Positions 1-5,464 are shown, numbered from the stretch's first letter. The stretch: 5,495 bases of DNA from Candidatus Coliplasma caballi (GCA_018065365.1 JAGHTH010000044.1:1-5495), one strand, 5' to 3'. Notes: generated from the sequence alone by a model not told the origin. Program-made: numbers and translations.

Positions 1-321
1 GTCCTTGTCCAGCCGTCCGACCGGATAAACGCGCTTCCCGAGGTCGGAAACGAACTCCGAAACGGTTTTTCTGCCGAGTTCGTCCTGCATCGTGGTTACG
101 ACGCCGGCGGGCTTGTTCAAAAGGAGGTAGGTCTTTTTGCCCGGCTTGCGCACGAGCGGCTCGCCGCGGTATGTTACCTTGTCCTTTGCGGGATCGGTGC
201 GGTCGCCGAGCTTTGCCTTGACACCGTTGATCGCGAAATGCCCCGCTTCGATTTCCTTTTCCGCTGCTCTGCGGGACATCAGTCCGCAGTCGGAAACGTA
301 TTTCTGTAATTTTTCGTCCAT
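1..321 (-). CDS. rluB: RluB/RsuA-family pseudouridine synthase, N-terminal part (cut by window edge)
   Basis: This is the first 107 codons of an rRNA pseudouridine synthase, which converts a specific uridine in rRNA to pseudouridine. The ATG is at 321-319, and the frame is open to base 1. Residues ~3-50 form an S4 RNA-binding domain (LQKYVSDCGLMSRRAAEKEI, then G-HFAINGVKAKLGDRTDP). The synthase domain begins with YLLLNKPAGVVTT (65-77) and reaches VGRLDKD (101-107); the Asp of GRLD (residue 105) is the expected catalytic aspartate, so the visible part looks intact. It starts 5 bases after the stop of the upstream carboxypeptidase gene. Its only Shine-Dalgarno-like GGGAG lies about 20 nt upstream, inside that gene, so translation is probably coupled. 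In Bacillus a dac-type gene also lies near rluB (established knowledge). The family is certain; RluB (23S rRNA) versus RsuA (16S) cannot be settled from this half. Confidence 0.9.
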   Translation of the reverse strand, partial: MDEKLQKYVSDCGLMSRRAAEKEIEAGHFAINGVKAKLGDRTDPAKDKVTYRGEPLVRKPGKKTYLLLNKPAGVVTTMQDELGRKTVSEFVSDLGKRVYPVGRLDKD

Positions 322-326
322 GACTT

Positions 327-1490
327 TTATCCGAACACTTTCTCCCAGAATGAAATGTGTCTGACTTCCGTGTTTTCCGCGCAGACGAGTTCCGCCTGCC
401 CGATCTCTTTGCCGTTCCACAGGAAAACGACTCTGCCGACCGTTTCGCCTTTCCGCACGCCCGCGTAAAGAAACGCCGGCGCTTCGATCCGCGCGCTCAC
501 GGAAGCGCCTTTCGGAAGGCAGAACGCGGGCAGGGAAGCGACCTCGACGTCGGCAAACGATTCTTTCCCGCCGACGAGAGCCAGACGGAACGTCGTTTCG
601 ACCGTCGGTACGGTCCGCTCGCATGCCGCAAATCCCGCTTCGAGCATTTGCCGGTGCGTTGCCGAAATGTTGGTGTCGCCGAGTGAAACGGCGATCAGCG
701 TCAGACCGTTCCGCTCCGCCGCGGTTACGAAACACTTTCCGTCCAGCGTCGTCCAACCCGTTTTGACACCGATCAGCCCGTCGAACGAACGTAAGATCGG
801 GTTGTGATTGACCAAAAGCCGCCCGTTCTCCGTATCCTTGTAGGGAATGCGGACGCTGTACGTCGAAACGATCTTCCGGAACGTTTCGTTTTCCATCGCG
901 TAAGCGGTCAGCAGCGCGAGTTCTCTCGCCGTGGTGTAATGTCCGTTGTCGGAAAGTCCGTGCGGGTTTGCGAAGCGCGTGTCATTGCAGCCGAGCAGGG
1001 CGGCTTTCGCGTTCATAAAGAACACGAATCGCTCAACACTTCCTGCGCAGGCGATCGCGAGTGCGACCGCGGCGTCGTTGCCGCTTTCGAGCATCAACCC
1101 GTAAAGAAGCTGCTCCGCCGTCAGCGTTTCGCCCGGAACGAGATAGATCGAACTGCCCTCGACGCCGGTCATTTCTTTGCCGACCGTGATCGCTTTGTCA
1201 AGCGGAAGCAGTTCTAAAGACGTGATCGCCGTCATGATCTTGGTTGTGCTTGCCATCCCGTGCCTGCGATCCGCGTTCTGCGAAAACAGCACGGTATTGC
1301 TCTCCGGCGCATATAGGAACGCGCATTCCGCTCCGACGCCGGAAAGTACCGAAAGCTCGGTCCGGAACGTGTCGCAAGAAACCGACGCGACGCGCTCGTT
1401 CTTTCCCGTTTCCACAGGAACGACGGGCAAGGCGAGAAAAAGAACTGCCGTCAGTAACAGCACACAGATTTTGATGCGGTTTTGCTTCAT
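327..1490 (-). CDS. dacF: D-alanyl-D-alanine carboxypeptidase, PBP5/DacF type
   Basis: This is a low-molecular-weight penicillin-binding protein (387 aa) that removes the terminal D-Ala from peptidoglycan pentapeptides outside the membrane. Residues 1-27 are a signal peptide (basic MKQNRIK, then a long hydrophobic run). The three serine-transpeptidase motifs are present: S81-T-T-K84 with the nucleophile Ser81, S136-G-N138, and K243-T-G245. Residues ~298-370 match the position of the PBP5 C-terminal beta domain, and the protein ends in a short aromatic/basic tail (FWEKVFG) that could sit on the membrane. The ATG at 1490 was chosen because it begins the signal peptide and has GGGGTGG at a 6-nt spacing. 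In-frame starts at 1559 (TTG) and 1553 (ATG) lie almost on the predicted transcription start and would put a non-signal sequence first. The consensus sigma-A promoter suggests vegetative expression, so a dacA-like role is as likely as the sporulation role implied by the dacF name. Confidence 0.93.
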   Translation of the reverse strand: MKQNRIKICVLLLTAVLFLALPVVPVETGKNERVASVSCDTFRTELSVLSGVGAECAFLYAPESNTVLFSQNADRRHGMASTTKIMTAITSLELLPLDKAITVGKEMTGVEGSSIYLVPGETLTAEQLLYGLMLESGNDAAVALAIACAGSVERFVFFMNAKAALLGCNDTRFANPHGLSDNGHYTTARELALLTAYAMENETFRKIVSTYSVRIPYKDTENGRLLVNHNPILRSFDGLIGVKTGWTTLDGKCFVTAAERNGLTLIAVSLGDTNISATHRQMLEAGFAACERTVPTVETTFRLALVGGKESFADVEVASLPAFCLPKGASVSARIEAPAFLYAGVRKGETVGRVVFLWNGKEIGQAELVCAENTEVRHISFWEKVFG

Positions 1491-1496
1491 CAATGA

Positions 1497-1532
1497 CCAC
1501 CCCGGACAGAATATGAAAACGGGGAAGCCGTT
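1497..1532 (-). promoter_or_regulatory. Leader with two mutually exclusive short hairpins, one covering the dacF ribosome binding site
   Basis: Read on the minus strand, the mRNA leader has AACGG (1532-1528) that can pair with CCGTT (1522-1518). It also has CCCCG (1524-1520) that can pair with CGGGG (1504-1500). The two pairings share bases 1520-1522, so only one can form. The second pairing buries most of the GGGGTGG Shine-Dalgarno (1503-1497). Both stems are only 5 bp, so a regulatory role is inference; the Shine-Dalgarno itself is well supported. Confidence 0.3.
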
Positions 1533-1567
1533 ATGCCCACAAAAATCCAGCATACACAATTTTATAC

Positions 1568-1596
1568 ATTATACAATACTTTTCAGAATATGTCAA
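1568..1596 (-). promoter_or_regulatory. Consensus sigma-A promoter of the dacF-rluB unit
   Basis: On the minus strand, TTGACA (1596-1591) and TATAAT (1573-1568) are both perfect consensus hexamers separated by exactly 17 bp. The A-rich stretch just upstream (around 1610-1640) could act as an UP element. Transcription should begin near 1561, leaving a leader of about 70 nt before the ATG at 1490. It does not resemble a sigma-F or sigma-G forespore promoter. Confidence 0.88.
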
Positions 1597-1654
1597 GCCG
1601 TTTTCGCGGAATTTCGTTCTTTTTTCTTAAAAATCATACATTTTCGAGCTGCAC

Positions 1655-1714
1655 TTTTTCGCTTTTCCGCTATTGATTTTTTCAAAAAAATATGATAGAA
1701 TGAAAAGCGAAAAA
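1655..1714. repeat. Perfect 13-bp inverted repeat bracketing the galE promoter
   Basis: The left arm TTTTTCGCTTTTC (1655-1667) is the exact reverse complement of the right arm GAAAAGCGAAAAA (1702-1714), with 34 bp between them. The spacer contains the complete -35 and -10 elements of the rightward promoter, plus a further near-palindrome TTTTTTCAAAAAA (1677-1689) close to the centre of the structure. The left arm lies upstream of the promoter and so would not be transcribed with the right arm. This points to a DNA-level site, such as paired operators, rather than an RNA hairpin. AT-rich composition raises the odds of chance matches. Confidence 0.6.
1673..1701 (+). promoter_or_regulatory. Sigma-A-type promoter of the galE operon
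   Basis: TTGATT (1673-1678) and TAGAAT (1696-1701) are separated by 17 bp. The bases TGA just before the -10 supply an extended -10 TG. The predicted start is near 1708, inside the right arm of the 13-bp inverted repeat, giving a leader of about 30 nt. An overlapping TATGAT at 1691 has too short a spacing (12 bp) to the same -35. Confidence 0.75.
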
Positions 1715-1725
1715 AATATACGGAC

Positions 1726-1730
1726 AGGAG
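1726..1730 (+). promoter_or_regulatory. Ribosome binding site deciding the galE start
   Basis: AGGAG lies 8 nt before the ATG at 1739. This fixes the start there rather than at the in-frame upstream codons at 1673 and 1700, which fall inside the promoter. Confidence 0.85.
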
Positions 1731-1738
1731 ATCATATT

Positions 1739-2737
1739 ATGCGTATTCTTGTTACGGGCGGCACGGGTTATATCGGCTCTCATACCTGCGTGCAACTTCT
1801 GGAACGCGGCGACGAAGTCGTCATTCTCGACAACCTTTCCAATTCCAAAAAAGAGATCGTCGATCACATCGAAACGATCACGGGCATCCGTCCCGTCTTC
1901 TATGAAGCGGACATTCTTGACGAAGACGCGCTCGAAAGAATCTTTTCCGCACACGCGATCGACGCCGTGATTCATTTCGCGGGCTTGAAAGCGGTCGGCG
2001 AGTCCGTTCATCAGCCGCTTCGTTATTATCATAACAACATCACGGGTACGCTGACGCTGCTCGCGGTCATGGATCGCCATGACTGCCGGAAGATCGTCTT
2101 TTCGTCTTCCGCGACGGTGTACGGAACGCCCGCGTCGGTCCCGATCAACGAGGATTTTCCGACCGGCGGCACGACCAACCCTTACGGCACGACCAAACTG
2201 TACCTGGAACGCATCCTGACCGATCTGCATACGGCGGATCCGCGCTGGAGCATCGTTCTGCTTCGCTATTTCAACCCCGTCGGCGCGCACGACAGCAAAC
2301 TGATCGGCGACAACCCCAACGGCATCCCGAACAACCTGATGCCCTACGTAACGCGTGTCGCGAAAGGGATCCTGCCCTGCCTGTCCGTGTTCGGCGACGA
2401 CTATCCCACCCACGACGGAACGGGCGTGCGCGACTATATCCACGTCCTCGATCTTGCGGCGGGACACGTTGCGGTTTTGCCCTGCCTCGATCAGCCCGGC
2501 GTCAAGGTCTATAACCTCGGTACCGGCATCGGCTATTCCGTGCTGGATATGATCCACGCGTTTGAAAAAGCCAACGGGATCAAACTGAACTACAAGATCG
2601 CGCCTCGCCGTGAGGGCGACATTGCGGAAGTTTGGTCGGATCCGTCCAAAGCGGAGAGGGAACTCGGCTGGAAAGCCACTCGTACGCTGGAAGATATGTG
2701 CCGCTCCGCGTGGGAATTCGAGACGAATCAGAACTGA
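1739..2737 (+). CDS. galE: UDP-glucose 4-epimerase (UDP-hexose 4-epimerase)
   Basis: This 332-aa NAD-dependent short-chain dehydrogenase/reductase interconverts UDP-glucose and UDP-galactose in the cytoplasm (Leloir pathway, and galactosyl precursor supply). Its length is normal; E. coli GalE has 338 residues. The N-terminal Rossmann motif is G7-GTGYIG13. The catalytic set is S124 (in SSSATVYG), Y149 and K153 (PYGTTK), the same numbers as in E. coli GalE as I recall them. Family signatures RYFNPVGAH (176-184), GTGVRDYIHVLDLA (227-240) and the C-terminal DPSKAERELGW (301-311) are all present. The residue aligned to E. coli Tyr299, which restricts the sugar pocket, appears to be Val298, so N-acetylated substrates may also be accepted (inference). 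It is the first gene of a three-gene unit, and the CHAP gene starts 13 nt after its stop. Its neighbours are not galactose-catabolism genes, which favours a cell-surface polysaccharide role. Confidence 0.95.
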   Translation: MRILVTGGTGYIGSHTCVQLLERGDEVVILDNLSNSKKEIVDHIETITGIRPVFYEADILDEDALERIFSAHAIDAVIHFAGLKAVGESVHQPLRYYHNNITGTLTLLAVMDRHDCRKIVFSSSATVYGTPASVPINEDFPTGGTTNPYGTTKLYLERILTDLHTADPRWSIVLLRYFNPVGAHDSKLIGDNPNGIPNNLMPYVTRVAKGILPCLSVFGDDYPTHDGTGVRDYIHVLDLAAGHVAVLPCLDQPGVKVYNLGTGIGYSVLDMIHAFEKANGIKLNYKIAPRREGDIAEVWSDPSKAERELGWKATRTLEDMCRSAWEFETNQN

Positions 2738-2750
2738 CGGGAGATCGCGC

Positions 2751-4364
2751 ATGAGACGGAAAAACATTCTGACGGCGCTCTGCCTGTTTCTGATGTTCTG
2801 CCTGCTTTGTCCTTCCGCGCTGCCCACGGCAGCGTTGGAGCCCGACTATGAGCCCTCCGAGGCGTACCGATCTTCCCCGTACTACAAAAAACTCCGCGAC
2901 GTCAAATTGACCGGCGACTACCGCAAAGATATCGTCGCGGTCGCAAAATCGCAGGTCGGCTATCACGAGGGTAACAACGAAAGCGAACTGCACGGCGGAA
3001 ACGGCTCCGGCAGCGAGAACTATACCGAGTTCGGCTCGTGGTACGGGCTGCAATCGGACTGGTGCGCCATGTTCATCTGCTGGTGCGCCAACTGCGCCGG
3101 CATCCCGCAGGGCGTGATCGGCAGGACCGGCTGGGCGGACGCGGCGGACTTCGGCGTGGAATACCGTCCGAAGAACGAATATACGCCCGTTCCCGGCGAC
3201 ATCATCGTGTTTGACTTTGCGCCTTACCGCACCTATACCGGCGCCGAGGAGCCCGACGAATTCGGCGATCACGTCGGCATCGTGGTCGAGGTTTCCGGCA
3301 ACACGGTCAAAACGGTCGAGGGCAACTCTTCCAACGCCGTGCGTGAGAAAAGTTACGCGCTGAATTATTCCGAGATCAAGGGCTACGGCGTTTATCCCGA
3401 CCGCCCTTATTCTCCCGACGCTCCCAAAACTTCCAAATGGTATAAACGAAGCGATTACTATAAAAAATTGCAGGCGGTAGAGAAGACGGGCAACTATCAC
3501 GAAGACCTTGCCGCCGTCGCTCTGTCGCAGGTCGGCTACCACGAGGGCGACTACGTCTATCAGGTAACCGGGAATTATACGAGCGGGAAAGGCAAATATA
3601 CCGAGTACGGCTATTGGTTCGGCAAACAAACGGCGTGGAGCGGCATTTTCGTGAGCTGGTGCGCAAACCGTGCCGGCATTCCGGACACCGTGATCACTCC
3701 GACCGTCTGGTCCGTAACGGACGACCTCGGGTTAACGTTCCGCTGGGCAAAAGATCATACGCCCGCGATCGGCGACGTCGTGATCTTCGACGACCAGCCG
3801 TATCATTCCGACACGGCACATCCCGGCGCGCACGGCGATCGCTGCGGGATCGTCGTCGGCGTTTCCGCAAGCGACGTAACGGTGGTCGAGGGATCTTCCT
3901 CGTGCGCCGTGGTAAAAAAGACGTATTCGCTGACCGACGCTTCGATCAAAGGGTACGGTTTGTATGACGAGCCGATAAAAGAAGAATCCTCCGAGCCGGA
4001 ATCTTCCGCAAACGAAAGTTCCGGGCAGGAAGAATCCTCTGCTTCTTCCGAGCCGGCAGAGGAGAGTTCGAAGCCCGAAGAAACTTCTTCCGACGAGCCC
4101 GAAGAATCCTCTGTAACGGAATCTTCCGAACCGGCAGAGTCTTCCGAAGAGCCGGAGCCCTCCGAGCCGGCAGAATCTTCCGAAATGACGGAATCGTCCG
4201 ACGAATCGTCCGTGGGTCTGGACGCTCCGATCGACCATAACGACACGGATCCGTCGGACCCCGGCATCTTCCCGCCCTGGCTGCTGCTTTCGTTGGCGGG
4301 AGCGGCTTTGCTTGCCGTGGCGGCGGTTGTCGTCGTCCTGCTCCGAAAGAGAGGGAAGCAATGA
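2751..4364 (+). CDS. Secreted, membrane-anchored tandem CHAP-domain protein (one active-looking, one degenerate)
   Basis: This 537-aa surface protein is probably a peptidoglycan amidase or endopeptidase. Residues 1-28 are a signal peptide ending near PTAA. Two CHAP (NlpC/P60-like cysteine hydrolase) units follow, ~41-216 and ~233-406, with matching landmarks about 192 residues apart: YYKKL, SQVGYHEG, SWCAN/CWCAN plus AGIP, a GD-hydrophobic-FD strand, and a terminal GYG[VL]Y. Unit 1 keeps Cys105 (DWCAMF), His174 (DHVGIVV) and Asn192 (VEGNSS). In unit 2 these are Ser297 (AWSGIF), Arg364 (DRCGIVV) and Ser382 (VEGSSS), so it should be inactive. Residues ~410-488 are an acidic Ser/Glu stalk, then a membrane helix at 510-531 and RKRGKQ, giving an outside-facing, C-terminally anchored protein. 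The ATG at 2751 has GGGAG 7 nt upstream and begins the signal peptide. I do not recognise a named gene. Confidence 0.88.
   Translation: MRRKNILTALCLFLMFCLLCPSALPTAALEPDYEPSEAYRSSPYYKKLRDVKLTGDYRKDIVAVAKSQVGYHEGNNESELHGGNGSGSENYTEFGSWYGLQSDWCAMFICWCANCAGIPQGVIGRTGWADAADFGVEYRPKNEYTPVPGDIIVFDFAPYRTYTGAEEPDEFGDHVGIVVEVSGNTVKTVEGNSSNAVREKSYALNYSEIKGYGVYPDRPYSPDAPKTSKWYKRSDYYKKLQAVEKTGNYHEDLAAVALSQVGYHEGDYVYQVTGNYTSGKGKYTEYGYWFGKQTAWSGIFVSWCANRAGIPDTVITPTVWSVTDDLGLTFRWAKDHTPAIGDVVIFDDQPYHSDTAHPGAHGDRCGIVVGVSASDVTVVEGSSSCAVVKKTYSLTDASIKGYGLYDEPIKEESSEPESSANESSGQEESSASSEPAEESSKPEETSSDEPEESSVTESSEPAESSEEPEPSEPAESSEMTESSDESSVGLDAPIDHNDTDPSDPGIFPPWLLLSLAGAALLAVAAVVVVLLRKRGKQ
3978..4214 (+). repeat. Low-complexity ESS/ESSEP-coding repeat (surface stalk)
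   Basis: This segment of the CHAP gene is built of imperfect short repeats such as GAATCTTCCGAGCCG and encodes residues ~410-488. They are mostly Glu, Ser and Pro, with ESS occurring eleven times, often followed by EP or preceded by EPA. It should be an extended, highly acidic linker lifting the CHAP domains away from the membrane. The repeated DNA could vary in copy number between strains. It also creates a long but meaningless open frame on the opposite strand. Confidence 0.8.
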
Positions 4365-4591
4365 ATTTCCTTGTCGGCGATCTGACGCTGGATTATGAAA
4401 AAAAGCCGCGCGTCAAACTGATTTTTGAGAACGGCCATATCGAAAACGCGACCTATTGCGACACCAGCGGTTATAACCATCTGTTTTTGCTCGACAACGG
4501 CAAAACGCTCCGCCTTTCCAACCACTTCATGCACTTAAAAGGCATTCGCGTCAAACTTCTTCCGCCGGAAGAACAGAAAAGCGAAGAATAA
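4361..4591 (+). CDS. Small conserved-looking protein of unknown function (76 aa), translationally coupled to the CHAP gene
   Basis: I do not recognise this protein. The ATG overlaps the CHAP stop as ATGA, and GAGGG (4351-4355) sits 5 nt upstream, so it is very likely translated with the gene before it. It has no signal peptide or membrane segment and should be cytoplasmic. The sequence alternates hydrophobic and polar residues like a small beta protein: RVKLIFENG (17-25), then HLFLLDNGKTLRLSNHF (40-56), GIRVKLLPP (61-69), and an acidic tail EEQKSEE. The VxLxFxNG start, the LFLLDNGK strand and the later NHFMHL segment are loosely reminiscent of the Sm1/Sm2 layout of Hfq-like proteins. This resemblance is weak and by eye only. 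A strong terminator follows 21 nt after the stop. Confidence 0.72.
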   Translation: MNFLVGDLTLDYEKKPRVKLIFENGHIENATYCDTSGYNHLFLLDNGKTLRLSNHFMHLKGIRVKLLPPEEQKSEE

Positions 4592-4612
4592 AACCCGTAA
4601 GAACAGAATGCA

Positions 4613-4640
4613 AAAAGCGAGGAGTAGATTCCTCGCTTTT
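4613..4640. terminator. Bidirectional rho-independent terminator between the galE operon and sigE
   Basis: A perfect 11-bp stem, AAAAGCGAGGA (4613-4623) with TCCTCGCTTTT (4630-4640), encloses the 6-nt loop GTAGAT. Each strand ends the hairpin in a T run (TTTT on plus, TTTTT on minus). It lies 21 nt after the plus-strand stop at 4591 and 6 nt past the minus-strand sigE stop at 4647, so it serves both convergent units. Confidence 0.9.
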
Positions 4641-4646
4641 GCTATT

Positions 4647-5351
4647 TCAACTGCACCCCTCTTTTTCGAGCAGCTCCTTCAACCGCTCGATGATCTTTTT
4701 CTCCAACCGCGAAATATAACTTTGCGAGATGCCGAGCAGGTCGGCGACCTCCTTTTGCGTCTTCTCCTTGCCGCCGTTCGTGCAGAAACCAAACCGCAAT
4801 TCGATGATCAGCCGCTCGCGCTCGGAGAGGGAATCGAGCGCCTTTCGGATCAGCCGCTTTTCCTCCCGCTTTTCAAGTTCCTTGCAGACGTCGTCGCTCT
4901 CCGTTCCGAGCATATCTCCGAGCAGCAGCTCGTTGCCGTCGTAATCAACGTTGAGCGGCTCGTCCAAAGAAAGTTCGGTGCGCTGTCCGGCACTTTTCCG
5001 CAGGTACATCAAAATTTCGTTCTCGATGCACCGCGAGGCGTAGGTCGCAAGCTTGATCTGCTTGTTCGGGCAGAACGTCGAAACCGCTTTCATCAGCCCG
5101 ATCGTTCCGATCGAAATCAGGTCTTCGATGCCCGTGCCGGAACTTTCAAACCGCTTTGCGATATAGACCACGAGCCGAAGATTGCGCTCGACGAGTGTCT
5201 GCCGTGCCTTTTCGTCGGGCAGCAGCGCGAGCAAAGCGTCTTCCTCCTCTTTGGAAAGCGGCGGTGGAAGCGTCTGCGGCCCGTTGATATAGTAAAGCCC
5301 GCTCGTTTGTCCGAACAGTTTGGCAAAGAAATTCTGAATGGTCGCTTTCAT
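4647..5351 (-). CDS. sigE: RNA polymerase sporulation sigma factor sigma-E (pro-sigma-E)
   Basis: This 234-aa sigma-70-family factor directs early mother-cell transcription after asymmetric septation. It is made as a membrane-held precursor and activated by the SpoIIGA protease (established in Bacillus). The pro-sequence with its hydrophobic/aromatic MKATIQNFFAKLFG leads into YYINGPQTLPPPLS, matching the YYIGGSEALPPPLS cleavage region of Bacillus sigma-E as I recall it. Region 2 spans ~50-119 (ERNLRLVVYIAKRF, IEDLISIGTIGLMKAV, IKLATYASRCIENEI), followed by SLDEPLNVDYDGNELLLGD. Region 4 (~172-228) ends in the helix-turn-helix TQKEVADLLGISQSYISRLE (198-217). The ATG at 5351 has AAAGGG at a 9-nt spacing. 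No sigG follows, unlike the spoIIGA-sigE-sigG order common in Bacilli and many Clostridia; a terminator comes within 10 nt of the stop. Confidence 0.96.
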   Translation of the reverse strand: MKATIQNFFAKLFGQTSGLYYINGPQTLPPPLSKEEEDALLALLPDEKARQTLVERNLRLVVYIAKRFESSGTGIEDLISIGTIGLMKAVSTFCPNKQIKLATYASRCIENEILMYLRKSAGQRTELSLDEPLNVDYDGNELLLGDMLGTESDDVCKELEKREEKRLIRKALDSLSERERLIIELRFGFCTNGGKEKTQKEVADLLGISQSYISRLEKKIIERLKELLEKEGCS

Positions 5352-5366
5352 ACCGAAATGCCCTTT

Positions 5367-5426
5367 CTAACCGAGCAGCGAAGACGGAAGCAGCCCGTCC
5401 TTACCGCCGAATTCTCCGCAAGTCGT
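5367..5426 (-). CDS. spoIIGA: Possible 3' end of spoIIGA (sigma-E processing protease), broken or misread upstream
   Basis: Fifteen nt before the sigE ATG is a TAG stop preceded in frame by 19 codons reading TTCGEFGGKDGLLPSSLLG. Position, spacing and the ending ALL-x-x-S-LL-type pattern fit the C-terminus of SpoIIGA, the membrane aspartic protease that is normally encoded just upstream of sigE. The frame then enters a 7-base homopolymer (5427-5433). It continues with no resemblance I can see and meets a stop at 5465-5463, next to an 11-T run. Either the gene is disrupted, or the last ~70 bases contain sequencing or assembly errors. The identification rests mostly on context. Confidence 0.35.
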   Translation of the reverse strand, partial: TTCGEFGGKDGLLPSSLLG

Positions 5427-5430
5427 GGGG

Positions 5431-5464
5431 GGGCCGCGCAGGGGCAGGCCCGGTTTTTTTTTTT
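5431..5464 (+). terminator. Terminator-like hairpin with 11-T tract (doubtful)
   Basis: GGGCC (5431-5435) can pair with GGCCC (5447-5451) around an 11-nt GC-rich loop, followed by GG and eleven T (5454-5464). It resembles an intrinsic terminator on the plus strand, but no plus-strand gene precedes it. The place should be coding for spoIIGA, and it coincides with two long homopolymers at the window end. It may be an artefact. Confidence 0.25.

Noticed and set aside
357..1217. Plus-strand open frames opposite the carboxypeptidase gene
   Set aside because: They are Arg-rich antisense shadows lacking ribosome binding sites and recognisable domains.
1491..1559. Upstream TTG or ATG starts for the carboxypeptidase
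   Set aside because: They would begin at or next to the predicted transcription start, with no ribosome binding site, and would place a non-signal peptide ahead of the clear signal sequence.
2610..2750. Upstream extension of the CHAP gene into galE (47 extra codons)
   Set aside because: The extra residues are galE DNA in another frame. The ATG at 2751 has a Shine-Dalgarno and starts a proper signal peptide.
1682..2827. Long minus-strand open frame (381 codons) opposite galE
   Set aside because: It is antisense to a fully supported galE, is rich in Arg/Val/Asp with no domain, crosses the galE promoter and the next gene's start, and is a typical GC-bias shadow.
2580..3629. Minus-strand open frame (349 codons) opposite galE and the CHAP gene
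   Set aside because: It overlaps two confident genes, and its composition is the complement of the CHAP coding frame. It has no credible start or family motif.
4218..4361. Sortase anchor or lipobox in the CHAP protein
   Set aside because: No LPXTG-like motif precedes the C-terminal helix, and the cysteines in the signal peptide do not fit a lipobox. A plain transmembrane anchor fits better.
3803..4534. Minus-strand open frame (243 codons) with a Ser/Glu/Gly-rich centre
   Set aside because: It is created by the repetitive stalk-coding DNA read in reverse. It runs across the end of the CHAP gene and the 76-aa gene and has no independent support.
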